From: Thermomicrobiales bacterium | Lineage (GTDB): Bacteria; Chloroflexota; Chloroflexia; Thermomicrobiales; UBA6265 | Direction of reading: 5' to 3' | Assembly (NCBI GenBank): GCA_030447415.1 | Contig: JAUJOZ010000012.1 | Location: 60,530-124,529 of the forward strand | DNA length: 64,000 nucleotides | Shown here: one piece after another, positions 25,747 to 35,139 of the stretch | How positions within the stretch are numbered: position 1 is the first letter of the stretch | Layout of the letters: each line of letters starts with the position of its first letter | The notes under the pieces: model-generated | What the model was told of the DNA's origin: nothing | What the model saw: only the letters and a program-made list of their open reading frames with translations | Database searches by the model: none | Made by a program: the position numbers and the translations under genes

Positions 25747-28467
25747 GTGAGACGCGACCTCCTCATCGCCCTCGTCCTCCTCGCCCTCGGCCTCGGCCAG
25801 AACCTGAGCAGGGTCGACGACACCGCCTTCCATCGCGACGAGGCGCGCTGGACCCACCGCGCAGGCTATGTCCGCGAGCTCGCCGACCCGCTCGGGCCGT
25901 ACTGGCGCGACCGCAAGCTGATGCGCGCTCAGGCTCCGCTCGGCGCCTACCTGACGGGTCTGGCCCTCGTCATTCAGGGGCAGGATCTCGAGACCAACGG
26001 TCTGTGGAGCTCGCTCCATGGCGACGCCTGGAACCAGCGTCACGGCCGGATGCCCGAGCCGGCCGATCTCCGCGCCGCGCGCCGCGTCAACGCCATCCTC
26101 GGCGCCGCCACCGCCGTCGTCGTCTTCTTCGTGGCCCGGCGCCTGGCCAACCGGGTGGCGGGGGTGGCGGCCGCCCTCCTCCTCATCCTGCACCCCTTGC
26201 ACGTCGAGCTCTCCAGCCTCGCCGGGGCCGATGCGCTGCTGGGACTCCTCATCGCCCTGGCCGCCCTGACCGCCTACCGCCTCGCCGACCGGCCGACTTG
26301 GCCGCGGGCGCTGCTCCTTGGCCTCCTCCTCGGCCTGGGTGGGGCAACCAAGCTCAGCCCGCTCCTTGTCGCGGTGCCGCTGGCCGGGGTCGGTGCCCTC
26401 CTGCTCCGGCCGCTCCCGGGTTCCGTCGCGCTGGACGCAACCGCCCGCCAGGCACGTCGCCATCTCGGCTGGCGGCTGCTGGCGGTCCCGCTCGTCGCCT
26501 TCGTCGTCTTCGTCGCGTCCTACCCCTACCTCTGGCCGGACCCCGTGGGCCGCACACCCGACCTCTTCACGACCGGGTTCCGCTCGCAGGAACTGGAAAC
26601 CCTGCCTCGCGGCGCACGGCCCCAGTCGATTGACACCCGCACCCAGGCCGTGCGGCAGGTGCGGCTTACGCTCGGACAGCACCTGACCACCAGTGGCCGG
26701 ATCGGCGACGAGCTGGACGAAGCGCTGGGACTCCCGAGACCACCCCGTGGTCTCGACCTGGTGCTCGGGGTCGCCGGAGCTGCGCTCCTTGCCGCGCTCT
26801 CCGCCCGGCGTGGGCCGCGCAGTCCGCACGCCCTGGTCGGCATTCTGCTCGGTGCCCAGGCCGTCGTGGTCGTGGCGGCGATGCGGTTCGCGCAGACCCG
26901 CTCCACCCTGCCGATCCTGCTCGGCGCCGCGATCTGCGCCGGTCTGCTCATCGGCCGTGCCTGGGCCGGCCGGCAGACCGCGGTGACCTGGCTCCGCAAC
27001 CCGAGGGGCCTGCTTGACCGGGTCGTCTCACCGGGTCGCCCCGCCATGACCGCCGAGCCGTGGCTCGCGCTCGGCCCCGCCCCTGGCCCGGGCAATGGCC
27101 GGCGCGATCTCGCCTTCGCCCTACTCCTCGGCGCCGTCGCCCTCGGGCACAACCTCGGGCACCTCGACGTGACCCCGTTTCACCCGGACGAGACGCGCTG
27201 GCTGAACCGCGCCCATTACATTCAGGACGTACTCGATCCGTTCGGCCCGACCTGGGACGACCACTACCTCACCCACGGCCAACCCCCGCTCGGCTCCTAC
27301 CTGACCGGCATCGCCCTCCTCGCCCAGGGACAGGACCTCGAAACGAACGGCGTTTGGGACTTCCGGCGCAGCCAGCGATGGAACACCTTCCGGGGCAACA
27401 TGGCCTCCGACGCCGACCTCGACGCCGGGCGCCGCATGAGCGCCCTCGTCGGCGCCTTGACCGTCGTGGCCGTCTACTTCCTCGCCAAGCGGCTGGGCAA
27501 CCGGGTGGCGGGCATCGTGGCGGCGCTCTTCCTTGCGATCCACCCGCTGCACGTCTACCTGTCCACCCAGATCCGCTCCGACGGACTCCTGGTCCTCCTC
27601 GTTGCCGTGGCGGTCCTGGCCGCCTGCCGCCTCGTCGACCGACCGACGTGGCCACGGGCGCTGCTCCTGGGCGCCGTGCTTGGCCTCGGCGGGGCGACCA
27701 AGCTCAGCCCGCTGCTGGTCACGCTCCCAGTCGCCGGGATCGGGGCACTCCTGCTGGTGCGCCACCGGTTGCGCTGGCTCCGGTTCGTGACGGCCGGGGA
27801 GGCCAACGATCGCGCGCTTGGGGCGAAGCTGCTGGCTGTGCCCCTTGCCGCGTACGTCGTCTTCGTCGCGTCCTACCCGTACCTCTGGCACGACCCGATC
27901 GGGCGCACGATCAGGCTCTTCGAGTTCCGTGCTCAGGAGATGGACCAGCAAGGCGTCAACCTCGAGGGCGTCGAGGTCACGAGCCGGGCGGACGCGTTGC
28001 GTCGCATCGGGGTCTGGCTCGCGGGCCGATTCGCCGCCAGCGGGTGGCTGGACGACGCGTTCGGCATCGGCTGGCCGACCGCCGGCCTCGACCTCGCCCT
28101 GGCCGTGATCGGCGCCGAGATCCTGCTCGCGCTCGCCGTGATGCGCGGGCTTCGCAGCCCCCACGCCCTGGCGACGACCGTTCTCGCCGCCCAGGTTGGG
28201 ATTACGCTGCTCGCGCTGCGCGCGGACTTTGCCCGCTACCACCTGCCGACCTTGTTGGTCATCGCCGTGTGCCTGGGACTCCTCGCCAGCCACACCGTCG
28301 CCGAGCTCGGCGACGTCCGGCGGGGGATCCGGCGACGCCTCGCGGCGCGGATGAGTCGACAGGCACGGCAGGCCGATGCCGGCTTGGGACCTGCCCTTCC
28401 CGCCGGGGGTGGGCTGCCTCCCCGCGGCGACACCCCGACCGGATCGCTCCCCGCGCCGACGCAGTAG
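25747..28467 (+). CDS. Tandemly duplicated GT-C-type glycosyltransferase-like membrane protein
   Basis: A 906-residue polytopic protein built of two homologous halves (about residues 1-430 and 445-870). Each half begins with a hydrophobic helix, then 'FHRDEARW' or 'FHPDETRW', the Asp-Glu signature of the first external loop of GT-C (PMT/ArnT/GT39/GT83-like) transferases that use lipid-linked sugars. Each continues 'PLGAYLTG' or 'PLGSYLTG', 'GQDLETNG', then many transmembrane helices with 'RPTWPRALLLG' and 'GGATKLSPLLV' repeated nearly identically, and 'VFVASYPYLWPDP' or 'VFVASYPYLWHDP'. The linker (about 425-445) is Pro/Gly-rich. The duplication is clearly recent or selected. The start is taken at GTG 25747 (GGTGGTGGAG upstream); GTG 25714 is possible. 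Confidence 0.82.
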   Translation: MRRDLLIALVLLALGLGQNLSRVDDTAFHRDEARWTHRAGYVRELADPLGPYWRDRKLMRAQAPLGAYLTGLALVIQGQDLETNGLWSSLHGDAWNQRHGRMPEPADLRAARRVNAILGAATAVVVFFVARRLANRVAGVAAALLLILHPLHVELSSLAGADALLGLLIALAALTAYRLADRPTWPRALLLGLLLGLGGATKLSPLLVAVPLAGVGALLLRPLPGSVALDATARQARRHLGWRLLAVPLVAFVVFVASYPYLWPDPVGRTPDLFTTGFRSQELETLPRGARPQSIDTRTQAVRQVRLTLGQHLTTSGRIGDELDEALGLPRPPRGLDLVLGVAGAALLAALSARRGPRSPHALVGILLGAQAVVVVAAMRFAQTRSTLPILLGAAICAGLLIGRAWAGRQTAVTWLRNPRGLLDRVVSPGRPAMTAEPWLALGPAPGPGNGRRDLAFALLLGAVALGHNLGHLDVTPFHPDETRWLNRAHYIQDVLDPFGPTWDDHYLTHGQPPLGSYLTGIALLAQGQDLETNGVWDFRRSQRWNTFRGNMASDADLDAGRRMSALVGALTVVAVYFLAKRLGNRVAGIVAALFLAIHPLHVYLSTQIRSDGLLVLLVAVAVLAACRLVDRPTWPRALLLGAVLGLGGATKLSPLLVTLPVAGIGALLLVRHRLRWLRFVTAGEANDRALGAKLLAVPLAAYVVFVASYPYLWHDPIGRTIRLFEFRAQEMDQQGVNLEGVEVTSRADALRRIGVWLAGRFAASGWLDDAFGIGWPTAGLDLALAVIGAEILLALAVMRGLRSPHALATTVLAAQVGITLLALRADFARYHLPTLLVIAVCLGLLASHTVAELGDVRRGIRRRLAARMSRQARQADAGLGPALPAGGGLPPRGDTPTGSLPAPTQ

Positions 28468-28634
28468 GGAGAGGGCAGGGCGGGGAGCGGAACTCCGCCC
28501 CGCTCGCGCTCGACGCATCGTCGGTTGTCGGTGCAATGTACCGTGCCGTTTCCAAGGCGCGGCATCCGGGTGGGCATGGGGGCGACCCGCCCGGCCGCCC
28601 CTACAGACCAGCCGCGTGGCGCCTGAAGCCTCGG

Positions 28635-29759
28635 TTAGAGCGGCAGGCCACAGGCTCCGAGGCCGTCTTGGTAGCCGCGCTCGAAGGCATCCAGTCGCTG
28701 CTCACTCGTGCCGTGCGCCTGGGGGTCATCCCAGGCGGTTCCGGACGGGTCGCCGGCCGCCGCCGTCAGCCGCAGGGCCTCTTCGATGTCGCCGGGGTCG
28801 AGCCAGTTGCGCGCCTCCGCGTCCTGGGTGTAGGCGCCCGCCAGGCAATCCGCCTGCAATTCCAGATCGATCGTGTAGAGGCCTTCGTCCAGCTCCGGCC
28901 GCTCGCTGGCATAGACCCCAAGCTGGGCCTGAACGTGGTGACCCCACTCGTGAGCCACCACCGTCTCCCACCCGAAGTCACCGACCTCCCCCTCGACCAG
29001 GTTGCGGAAATCGGCGACGTAGTAGATGGTCTGGTCGAGCGTGCAGTAGAACGCGGCGTGCTCCTCCGGCCGCGCGAGGCCGCAGTCGGTGCCGATCGGC
29101 TCGTCGAACCCGACGACACCGTCCGGCGGATCGTAGACGCGCCCGGCGGCGGCGAACGCCTCGGCCCAGAACCTGTTGACGTCCTCGTCCAAAAGCCCGA
29201 ACGGGCCGCCGACGGCTACTGCCGGCTCGTCTGGCACAACGGGCTCGGCGACCGGCGCGAACCGCGCAATCTGCGCGTCCACGAACGCCCGGTCGTCGCC
29301 GAAGAACCAGCCCCATTCGCCGTCCTCTTCGACGAGGTGGACGACGCCCGGCTCCTCCGTCCGCACGCCGTCTTGCTCGTACGGCTGGACGAAACTGACC
29401 GACGCCGCCCGGGGGTAGGTCTTGCCGGTCACTCCCCACGACCAGGCGACGAACTCCACCCCGGTGACCGTGAGCTCGTCCGTCTCCTTGTCGGCGAACG
29501 CCTCCTGGTACCACCCGACCACGGCCGCCCGCGGCACAACCGCCGCCGCGTCCGGGTGGATCCGCTCGTAGAGCCCGTCGAAGTCCCGCGCCGCCTCTAG
29601 CCGGGATAGTTCCCGCGCCGCGTCCGCCACCGCTCGCTCGTCCCGCGCCTCCGCCAGCGCGGACGGCGAGGTTTGGGCGACCACCGGCCCAAGACCGGTC
29701 GCGAGCGACCCGGCAAGGGCGAATACCAACGCGAGAACCAGGAACACGACGCGGTACAT
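28635..29759 (-). CDS. Secreted neutral zinc metallopeptidase (YpfJ-like)
   Basis: A 374-residue protein. The ATG at 29757-29759 (GGAGAGG upstream) gives an N-terminal signal sequence ('VVFLVLALVFALAGSLA') with a cleavage-like 'VVAQT'. Residues 30-180 are an extra domain of the NTF2-like sort ('AARDFDGLYERIHPDAAAVV', core FDGLYERIHPDA). Residues about 190-370 are the peptidase domain: 'VAHEWGHHVQAQLGV' (HExxH, about 268), 'LELQADCLAGAY' (third ligand Glu, about 301) and 'EQRLDAFERGYQDG' near the end. Cysteines in 'GTDCGLARP' and 'AFYCTLDQT' may form a disulfide. Exported; substrate unknown. Confidence 0.88.
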   Translation of the reverse strand: MYRVVFLVLALVFALAGSLATGLGPVVAQTSPSALAEARDERAVADAARELSRLEAARDFDGLYERIHPDAAAVVPRAAVVGWYQEAFADKETDELTVTGVEFVAWSWGVTGKTYPRAASVSFVQPYEQDGVRTEEPGVVHLVEEDGEWGWFFGDDRAFVDAQIARFAPVAEPVVPDEPAVAVGGPFGLLDEDVNRFWAEAFAAAGRVYDPPDGVVGFDEPIGTDCGLARPEEHAAFYCTLDQTIYYVADFRNLVEGEVGDFGWETVVAHEWGHHVQAQLGVYASERPELDEGLYTIDLELQADCLAGAYTQDAEARNWLDPGDIEEALRLTAAAGDPSGTAWDDPQAHGTSEQRLDAFERGYQDGLGACGLPL

Positions 29760-29936
29760 GACCTCTCCACAGGCACGGCGACCGGCAACCGGACGCCCAG
29801 AGCTACGCCCTGACACGGGCATGGGATGCGCTTGCGCCGTTGTACGCCCAAACCGGTGACGGCGACAAGCGCCCGTTGGTGACGAGGACCGGATACGGGG
29901 ACGCGGTGGGGAACGATTTGCGAGCGGGGGACCTCC

Positions 29937-30872
29937 TCAGAACGCGACGTGCTCCGCACCTTTCAACCCGAGCAGTTGCCGCGCTTCGGTCGGCGTTGCC
30001 GGTTCGAGCGAGAGCTCGCGCAGGATGCGCACGACCTTGGCGACGAGCGCGGCGTTGCTCGGGGCCAGTTCCCCCTTGCCGAGATAGACGCTGTCCTCCA
30101 GCCCGGTGCGGACGTGCCCACCCATGATCGCCCCTATCGTCACCAGCCCCAACTGGTGCCGCCCCGCCCCGAGGATCGACCAGAGATAGGCGTCCCCGAA
30201 GAGGCGATCGGCGGTGCGCCGCATGTGGAGCAGGTCTTCCGGGTCCGGTCCGATGCCGCCGAGGATGCCGAAGATCGTCTGCACGAACAGGGGCGGCTGG
30301 ACCAGCCCGCGGTCGAGGAAATGGGCCAGGTTGTAGAGGTGACCGGCGTCGTAGCACTCGAACTCGAAGCGCGTCCCGTGCTCTCCCAACTCGCGCAGGA
30401 TCCGCTCGATGTCCTCGAACGTATTGCGGAAGATGTAGCCGCGCGAGCGCTCGAGGTAGGGCCGCTCCCAGTCGTACTTCAGCTCCTTGACTCGATCCAG
30501 CACCGGGTAGAGCCCGAAGTTCATCGACCCCATGTTGAGCGAGCACATCTCCGGCCGCACTCGCAGCGGCGTCGCCAGCCGCTCGTCGACCGTCATGTGC
30601 TGCCCGCCGCCGGTGGTGATGTTGACCACCGCGTCGGTCACCGCCTTGATTCGCGGCAGAAATTGCATGAAGACATCCGGGTCGGGCGTTGGTTGCCCGT
30701 CGTTGGGGTCGCGGGCGTGGAGGTGGAGGATGGCCGCTCCGGCTTCCGCGGCGCCGATCGCGCCGTCGGCAATCTGCTCCGGCGTCAGCGGCAGGTAGGG
30801 CGTCTGCGACGGGACATGGATCGCCCCGGTCACCGCGCAAGTGACGATCACCTTGCGCGCCGGCGTGGCCAT
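29937..30872 (-). CDS. BKACE-family beta-keto acid cleavage enzyme (3-keto-5-aminohexanoate cleavage enzyme type)
   Basis: A 311-residue TIM-barrel enzyme. Start ATG at 30870-30872 with GAGGAGG upstream. Family motifs: 'VIVTCAVTGAIHVPSQTPYLP' (core TCAVTGAIH), the Zn ligands His-x-His in 'AAILHLHARDPNDG' (about 50), 'NITTGGG', 'CSLNMGSMNFG' and a later 'GHLYNLAHF' and 'MGGHVRTGLEDSVYLGKG' (core GGHVRTGLED). BKACE enzymes condense a beta-keto acid with acetyl-CoA to give acetoacetate and a new CoA ester, as in lysine fermentation. The TrpB2-like gene 22 bp upstream on the same strand forms an operon with it; the substrate is not predicted. Confidence 0.9.
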   Translation of the reverse strand: MATPARKVIVTCAVTGAIHVPSQTPYLPLTPEQIADGAIGAAEAGAAILHLHARDPNDGQPTPDPDVFMQFLPRIKAVTDAVVNITTGGGQHMTVDERLATPLRVRPEMCSLNMGSMNFGLYPVLDRVKELKYDWERPYLERSRGYIFRNTFEDIERILRELGEHGTRFEFECYDAGHLYNLAHFLDRGLVQPPLFVQTIFGILGGIGPDPEDLLHMRRTADRLFGDAYLWSILGAGRHQLGLVTIGAIMGGHVRTGLEDSVYLGKGELAPSNAALVAKVVRILRELSLEPATPTEARQLLGLKGAEHVAF

Positions 30873-30894
30873 GGTGTCCTCCTCGGAGCGGTCG

Positions 30895-32268
30895 TCAGAC
30901 CGCCACGCTCGGCAGCCCCGCCAGCGCCGCGTCGATCGCGTCCTGCGGGTGCTCGTAGTCCTCCAGCTGGCCGGCGTGGTAGCGGTCGTAGGCGGCGAGG
31001 TCGAAGTGGCCGTGGCCGGAGAGGCCGAAGAGGATCGTCCGCCCCTCACCCGCCTCCTTGGCGCGCAGTGCCTCATCGACGGCGACATGGATCGCGTGCG
31101 CCGCTTCCGGCGCCGGCAGGATCCCCTCGCTTCGCGCGAAGAGGGTCGCCGCCGCGAACGCGGGGCGCTGCGACACCGCAGTCGCCTCGATCATCCCCTG
31201 GTCGAGCAGCAGGCTGACGAGCGGCGCCGCACCGTGGTAGCGCAACCCGCCGGCGTGGATCCCCGCCGGGACGAAGGTGTGCCCGAGGGTGTGCATCTTC
31301 ACCAGCGGCGTCAACTGCGCCGTGTCACCAAAGTCGTAGGCGTAGACGCCCCGCGTCAGCGTCGGGCAGGCGGCCGGCTCGACGGCGACGATGCGCACGT
31401 CGCGCCCGCCCAGCTTCTCCTTGACGAACGGAAAGGTGAGCCCGGCGAAGTTGGAGCCGCCACCGACGCAGCCGACGATCACGTTCGGCCAGGCGTCGGC
31501 GAGCTCCATCTGGCTCACCGCCTCCTGCCCAATAACGGTCTGGTGCATCAGGACGTGGTTCAGCACCGAGCCGAGGGAGTACTTCGTGTCCTCGCGTGTC
31601 GCGGCGTCCTCGACGGCCTCCGAGATCGCAATTCCGAGCGACCCGGTCGACTCCGGATCCCGCTCCCGGATGGCGCGTCCAGCGTTGGTATCCGAGCTGG
31701 GGCTGGGGACGCACTCAGCACCCCAGGTCTCCATCAGAGCGCGCCGGTAGGGCTTATGCTCGTAGGAGATCTTGACCATGTAGACCTTGAGCTCGAGGCC
31801 GAAGAGGGCGCAGCTCATCGCCAGCGCGCTACCCCACTGCCCGGCCCCAGTCTCCGTCGCCAGGCGGGTAACCCCTTCCTGCTTGGCGTAGTAGGCCTGG
31901 GCCACGGCGGTGTTCGGCTTGTGGGAGCCCGCGGGGCTGGTCCCCTCGTATTTATAGAAGAGACGCACCTCGGGCGGTAGCTCCAGCGCTGCTGCCAGCC
32001 GCCGCGCCCGGAATAGCGGCGTCGGCCGCCACATCCGGTAGACGTTCAGCACCTCCTCCGGGATGGGAATGTGCCGCTCGGTGCTGACCTCCTGCCGGAT
32101 GATCTCCATCGGGAAGAGCGGCGCCAGGTCCGCCGGCCCGATCGGCTGCCCCGTCCCCGGATGCAGCACCGGGGCCGGCGGGACTGGCAGGTCCGCCGCG
32201 AGGTTGTACCAGCTGGTCGGGATTCGATCCTCGGATAGGAGGTACTTAGTCGGCTCTGAACTCGACAA
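30895..32268 (-). CDS. trpB2: TrpB2-type tryptophan synthase beta-like PLP enzyme
   Basis: A 457-residue PLP enzyme. It uses a TTG start (minus-strand 32268-32266) with AAAGGAG upstream. TrpB2 marks: an N-terminal extension before '[13 protein letters not shown]', PLP lysine in '[15 protein letters not shown]' (about 118), '[13 protein letters not shown]', the phosphate cradle '[10 protein letters not shown]' (about 260) and '[12 protein letters not shown]'. Length exceeds TrpB1 (about 400) because of insertions. TrpB2 converts indole and serine to tryptophan, or makes related beta-substituted amino acids. No trpA or other trp gene is in the window, so it may serve another pathway, possibly with the BKACE partner 22 bp downstream. 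Confidence 0.9.
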   Translation of the reverse strand: MSSSEPTKYLLSEDRIPTSWYNLAADLPVPPAPVLHPGTGQPIGPADLAPLFPMEIIRQEVSTERHIPIPEEVLNVYRMWRPTPLFRARRLAAALELPPEVRLFYKYEGTSPAGSHKPNTAVAQAYYAKQEGVTRLATETGAGQWGSALAMSCALFGLELKVYMVKISYEHKPYRRALMETWGAECVPSPSSDTNAGRAIRERDPESTGSLGIAISEAVEDAATREDTKYSLGSVLNHVLMHQTVIGQEAVSQMELADAWPNVIVGCVGGGSNFAGLTFPFVKEKLGGRDVRIVAVEPAACPTLTRGVYAYDFGDTAQLTPLVKMHTLGHTFVPAGIHAGGLRYHGAAPLVSLLLDQGMIEATAVSQRPAFAAATLFARSEGILPAPEAAHAIHVAVDEALRAKEAGEGRTILFGLSGHGHFDLAAYDRYHAGQLEDYEHPQDAIDAALAGLPSVAV

Positions 32269-32528
32269 CGGGGCTCCTTTCTGGTTCGTGCAGATTCGTG
32301 AGTCGCGACAGGCGCGTCATTCTATGCTGCGCGCGGGCTCCCCGCGGATCGCCCCAAGCCCCGACCCGCTGATCGGGGCCAACGTAGCGGCGACAGGCAC
32401 GTGGCCGCCGGTCATCGGGTCAGCAGCGAACCCGGATTGGCTGTGCCAGGATGCTGCATGCCCAACACCCCCCGACCAAGACGCTGCATATCAACCCAGG
32501 GCACCGGGGGCTCCCACTCAACCCGTCT

Positions 32529-32640
32529 AGCGCCGACGCCAAGCTCCTCGGTCCGCTTCCCAAAGGCACGCGGCTCGGCGAGACACTGGAGGGCGCCTTC
32601 GACATGGTCCACCGCTTCGTCCGGGATAAGCCCGACCTTG
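32529..32640 (+). pseudogene. Short remnant of a DUF3052-like protein
   Basis: Within the 636-bp gap 32269-32904 a frame reads 'AKLLGPLPKGTRLGETLEGA' then 'FDMVHRFVRDKPDL'. This resembles the central strand-helix of DUF3052-type proteins (LPEGxxxxxxL...DxVhxFV...L). Both ends are missing and no start is near. The rest of the gap shows nothing recognisable. Confidence 0.35.
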
Positions 32641-32884
32641 ACCGCCATCGGCGGGCTCATGTCCGACGACCTCGTCTTCAGCCGAGAGCAGCACCCTTGC
32701 CCCAATCAGACGCCCGAATCCCACCCCTCTCCGCTCCCCTCCCCGTCTGAGCGGAACGGGATCCATGAGCATATCACGTGCGTTATGTCTTGCCGATGTA
32801 GTGCGCGGGTCAAGTGCGCTGAGACGTTCTCGGCTCTCGCGGCAATTCGAGAGAGGCTGCGGTTGAGGATGGTCGGTCGAACCT

Positions 32885-32918
32885 GATCTATGGCAACGCC
32901 GGATCTATGGCAACGCCG
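32885..32918. repeat. 17-bp tandem direct repeat across a stop codon
   Basis: GATCTATGGCAACGCCG occurs twice back to back. The right copy contains the TAG stop and last codons (Ala-Leu-Pro) of the oxidoreductase below; the left copy is a duplicate just past the stop. Confidence 0.8.
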
Positions 32919-33924
32919 GATGCTCCGCCCGTGACCCCAGCTCCTGCACTCGGGCGTCGAGGGTGTCCTGCGCCCGTTGCAGCACCGCCATCGCCGGCCG
33001 CACGGTCCGCGCCGAGACCGCAGGCTCCCGACCCTCGGCGACCGCGGCGAAGAACTCGGCGTCTTGCCGCGCAATCGGCGCGTCGGCACCCGCGTCCGCC
33101 ACCTCCCGGTGCGCTCCGACCAGCACTCTGTCCGCCGATCGCAACTCCTTGTCGGCAAACAGGAGCGTGGTCTCCTCCCCGATCACCACGTAGTCGTGGA
33201 TCGTGAGGTGACTGTTGTACGACATCACCACCGTCGCGATCTGATCCCGCGGCGTCCGCATCGCAACGGTCAGGTCCATCGGGATCCGGAGGGGTGCCGC
33301 GGGTAGCGCCACCTGCGCGGTCACCTCCGCGTCCGTCGCCCCCAGCAACCAGAGCGCGGCGTCGACCGCGTGGCAGCCGTGGTGCCAGAGCAGGTTGTCG
33401 GTCCAGCTCCGGCGGCGCCCCATCCAGTTCACGTTTTCCCGCCGCTGAAACAGGTACCGGCAAACGACGGCGTGCGGGTGCAGCTCCCCCGCCCCCACCA
33501 TCCGCCGCGCCTCCGCCAGCGCGGGGAAGAAGCGCTGCGTGTGTCCGACCATCAGCCGCCGGTCGACCGCGTCCGCGGTCGCGATCAGCCGATCCGTCTC
33601 GGCCAGCGACGTAGCGAGGGGGATCTCGCAGAGCACGTGCTTGCCCGCCCGCAACGCCCGCTCCGTCTGCGCGGCGTGCAGGTCGGTCGGCGAGCAGACC
33701 ACGACTGCCTCCACCGCCGGGTCGTCCAGCAGCTGGTCGAGATCGGTTGTCGCCCGCGCCATCCCGAACTCGCGCGCGAACGCTTCGGTCGGCTCCGCCA
33801 GGCGCCCCACGACCCCATACAAACGGGGGGCAGCCACGCCCGCGCCCGGTGTGTCTCGAAGCGCCGTGATCGCCAGCGCGTGTTCCCGCGCGATCGACCC
33901 GTAGCCGACCACCACGACGTTCAT
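32905..33924 (-). CDS. Gfo/Idh/MocA-family oxidoreductase
   Basis: A 339-residue NAD(P)-dependent dehydrogenase. The Rossmann motif is MNVVVVGYGSIAREHA; 'VVVCSPTDLHAAQTERALRAG' and 'HVLCEIPLATSLAETDRL' correspond to the canonical Thr-Pro...His and Glu-Lys-Pro region, but EKP is replaced by Glu-Ile-Pro, so the usual catalytic Lys is absent here. 'MVGHTQRFFPAL' and 'NLLWHHGCHAVDAALWLLG' (His-rich substrate site) follow; the conserved DxGxHxxD motif reads 'HHGCHAVD'. The family oxidises or reduces sugars and pseudo-sugars. The missing Lys makes the reaction uncertain. The stop lies inside a 17-bp direct repeat. Confidence 0.82.
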   Translation of the reverse strand: MNVVVVGYGSIAREHALAITALRDTPGAGVAAPRLYGVVGRLAEPTEAFAREFGMARATTDLDQLLDDPAVEAVVVCSPTDLHAAQTERALRAGKHVLCEIPLATSLAETDRLIATADAVDRRLMVGHTQRFFPALAEARRMVGAGELHPHAVVCRYLFQRRENVNWMGRRRSWTDNLLWHHGCHAVDAALWLLGATDAEVTAQVALPAAPLRIPMDLTVAMRTPRDQIATVVMSYNSHLTIHDYVVIGEETTLLFADKELRSADRVLVGAHREVADAGADAPIARQDAEFFAAVAEGREPAVSARTVRPAMAVLQRAQDTLDARVQELGSRAEHPALP

Positions 33925-34128
33925 CGGGTTGGCGCTCCCAACACGCTCCGTATTGGCTCACCGAACCCGGGGCCGCCGGGTCCGGCGCCGACCTCTATCC
34001 GGCGGCGATCCCATGGGGCTGCGATGCGCCCCATCCCAACCCCACTCACACGCTTCGTCGATCGATCCCCACGGACGCCCCCATCCCGGCCGGAGCATCC
34101 CCCAACACCGACACCCACTTCGCGCCGC

Positions 34129-34962
34129 CTAGCCGCCCGTCGTCACGTCCCGGCTCCGGAAGCGCCAGTAGGCGAGCGCGACGAAGATCGCGGTGTAGAG
34201 GGCGAGCACCCCCGCCCCCTGCCAGGCGCCGGGCAGGTCCTGCGACGGGGCAAACGGCCCCTCGTTGGCCTCGGTGTTGGCGCTCAGCACAGCCTGGACG
34301 TTGTCGTTGAGCAGCGCCCGCGGCACCCAGTCGAACGCGTCGCCGGCCAGCGAGAGGAGCGAGGTGACGAGCCCCTCCAGGAACAGAACGACGAGCCCGA
34401 CGCTGATCCCGGCTGCGCTCGACCGCGACCAGACCGCGACCAGCACCGCCAGCGCCAGGTAGGGGAGCATGACGAAGATCGTCCGTCCCAACGAGGCGAG
34501 CGCGCCGGTCACGAAATTGGCGCCGAGTCCCCCGCCCAGATCCTCCACCGCGGTCACCACGGCGCTCGCCCCCAGCGCGACGAGGAAGCCGAGGACCACG
34601 ACGAGGGCGGAGAACAGGACGAGGGCGAGGATTTTGGCCCAGAGGAATGGCGCCCGACCGGTCGCCCGGGGCAGCAGCGTGCGGATCGTGCCCCAGCCGT
34701 ACTCGGCGCCGACCGTGCTCGCGGCGAGGATGATGACCAGCACCGTGCCGATCTGGTAGGCCAATCCCAAACCCACCTGCCGAACCTCTGAGAGCCCCAG
34801 GTAGCGCAGGTCCTCGCGCGCCTGGATGTCCGTCTGGTTCCGACTCGTCAGCCAGATCAGCAGGTAGATCAGCAACACCACCGCCGCCAAGATCAGCAGG
34901 AGAACGCGGGGCATCAGCCGCCGGCTGAGGCGGAACAACTCGCTTCGCAGCAGGTCCGTCAC
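34129..34962 (-). CDS. ABC-2-type transporter permease
   Basis: A 277-residue membrane protein with six predicted helices: 'RVLLLILAAVVLLIYLLIWL', 'VGLGLAYQIGTVLVIILAAS', 'ALVLFSALVVVLGFLVALGA', a helix around 'FVMLPYLALAVLVAV', 'GISVGLVVLFLEGLV' and a last one before 'YWRFRSRDVTTGG'. The first cytoplasmic loop contains 'GAEYGWGTIRTLLPRATGR', the signature of ABC-2 (BcrB/NatB-like) permeases. It follows the ATP-binding subunit gene by 177 bp on the same strand and should form the export complex with it. Substrate unknown. Confidence 0.88.
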   Translation of the reverse strand: MTDLLRSELFRLSRRLMPRVLLLILAAVVLLIYLLIWLTSRNQTDIQAREDLRYLGLSEVRQVGLGLAYQIGTVLVIILAASTVGAEYGWGTIRTLLPRATGRAPFLWAKILALVLFSALVVVLGFLVALGASAVVTAVEDLGGGLGANFVTGALASLGRTIFVMLPYLALAVLVAVWSRSSAAGISVGLVVLFLEGLVTSLLSLAGDAFDWVPRALLNDNVQAVLSANTEANEGPFAPSQDLPGAWQGAGVLALYTAIFVALAYWRFRSRDVTTGG

Positions 34963-35139
34963 GGGCGCTCACTCCATCCGAGCAGGAAGCAGGCAGAGGG
35001 CAGGAGGCAGACGATCGTCGTTGGAGCGCCTGGTGAGGCATGCCACGACCGGGGCAACATCGAAGTCATTGCAAGCAGCGCCCCTCCATCGTGCTCGACG
35101 CGTCGCCGCTGGCAGGGGTGGCCTGCCGACGCCTATTGC

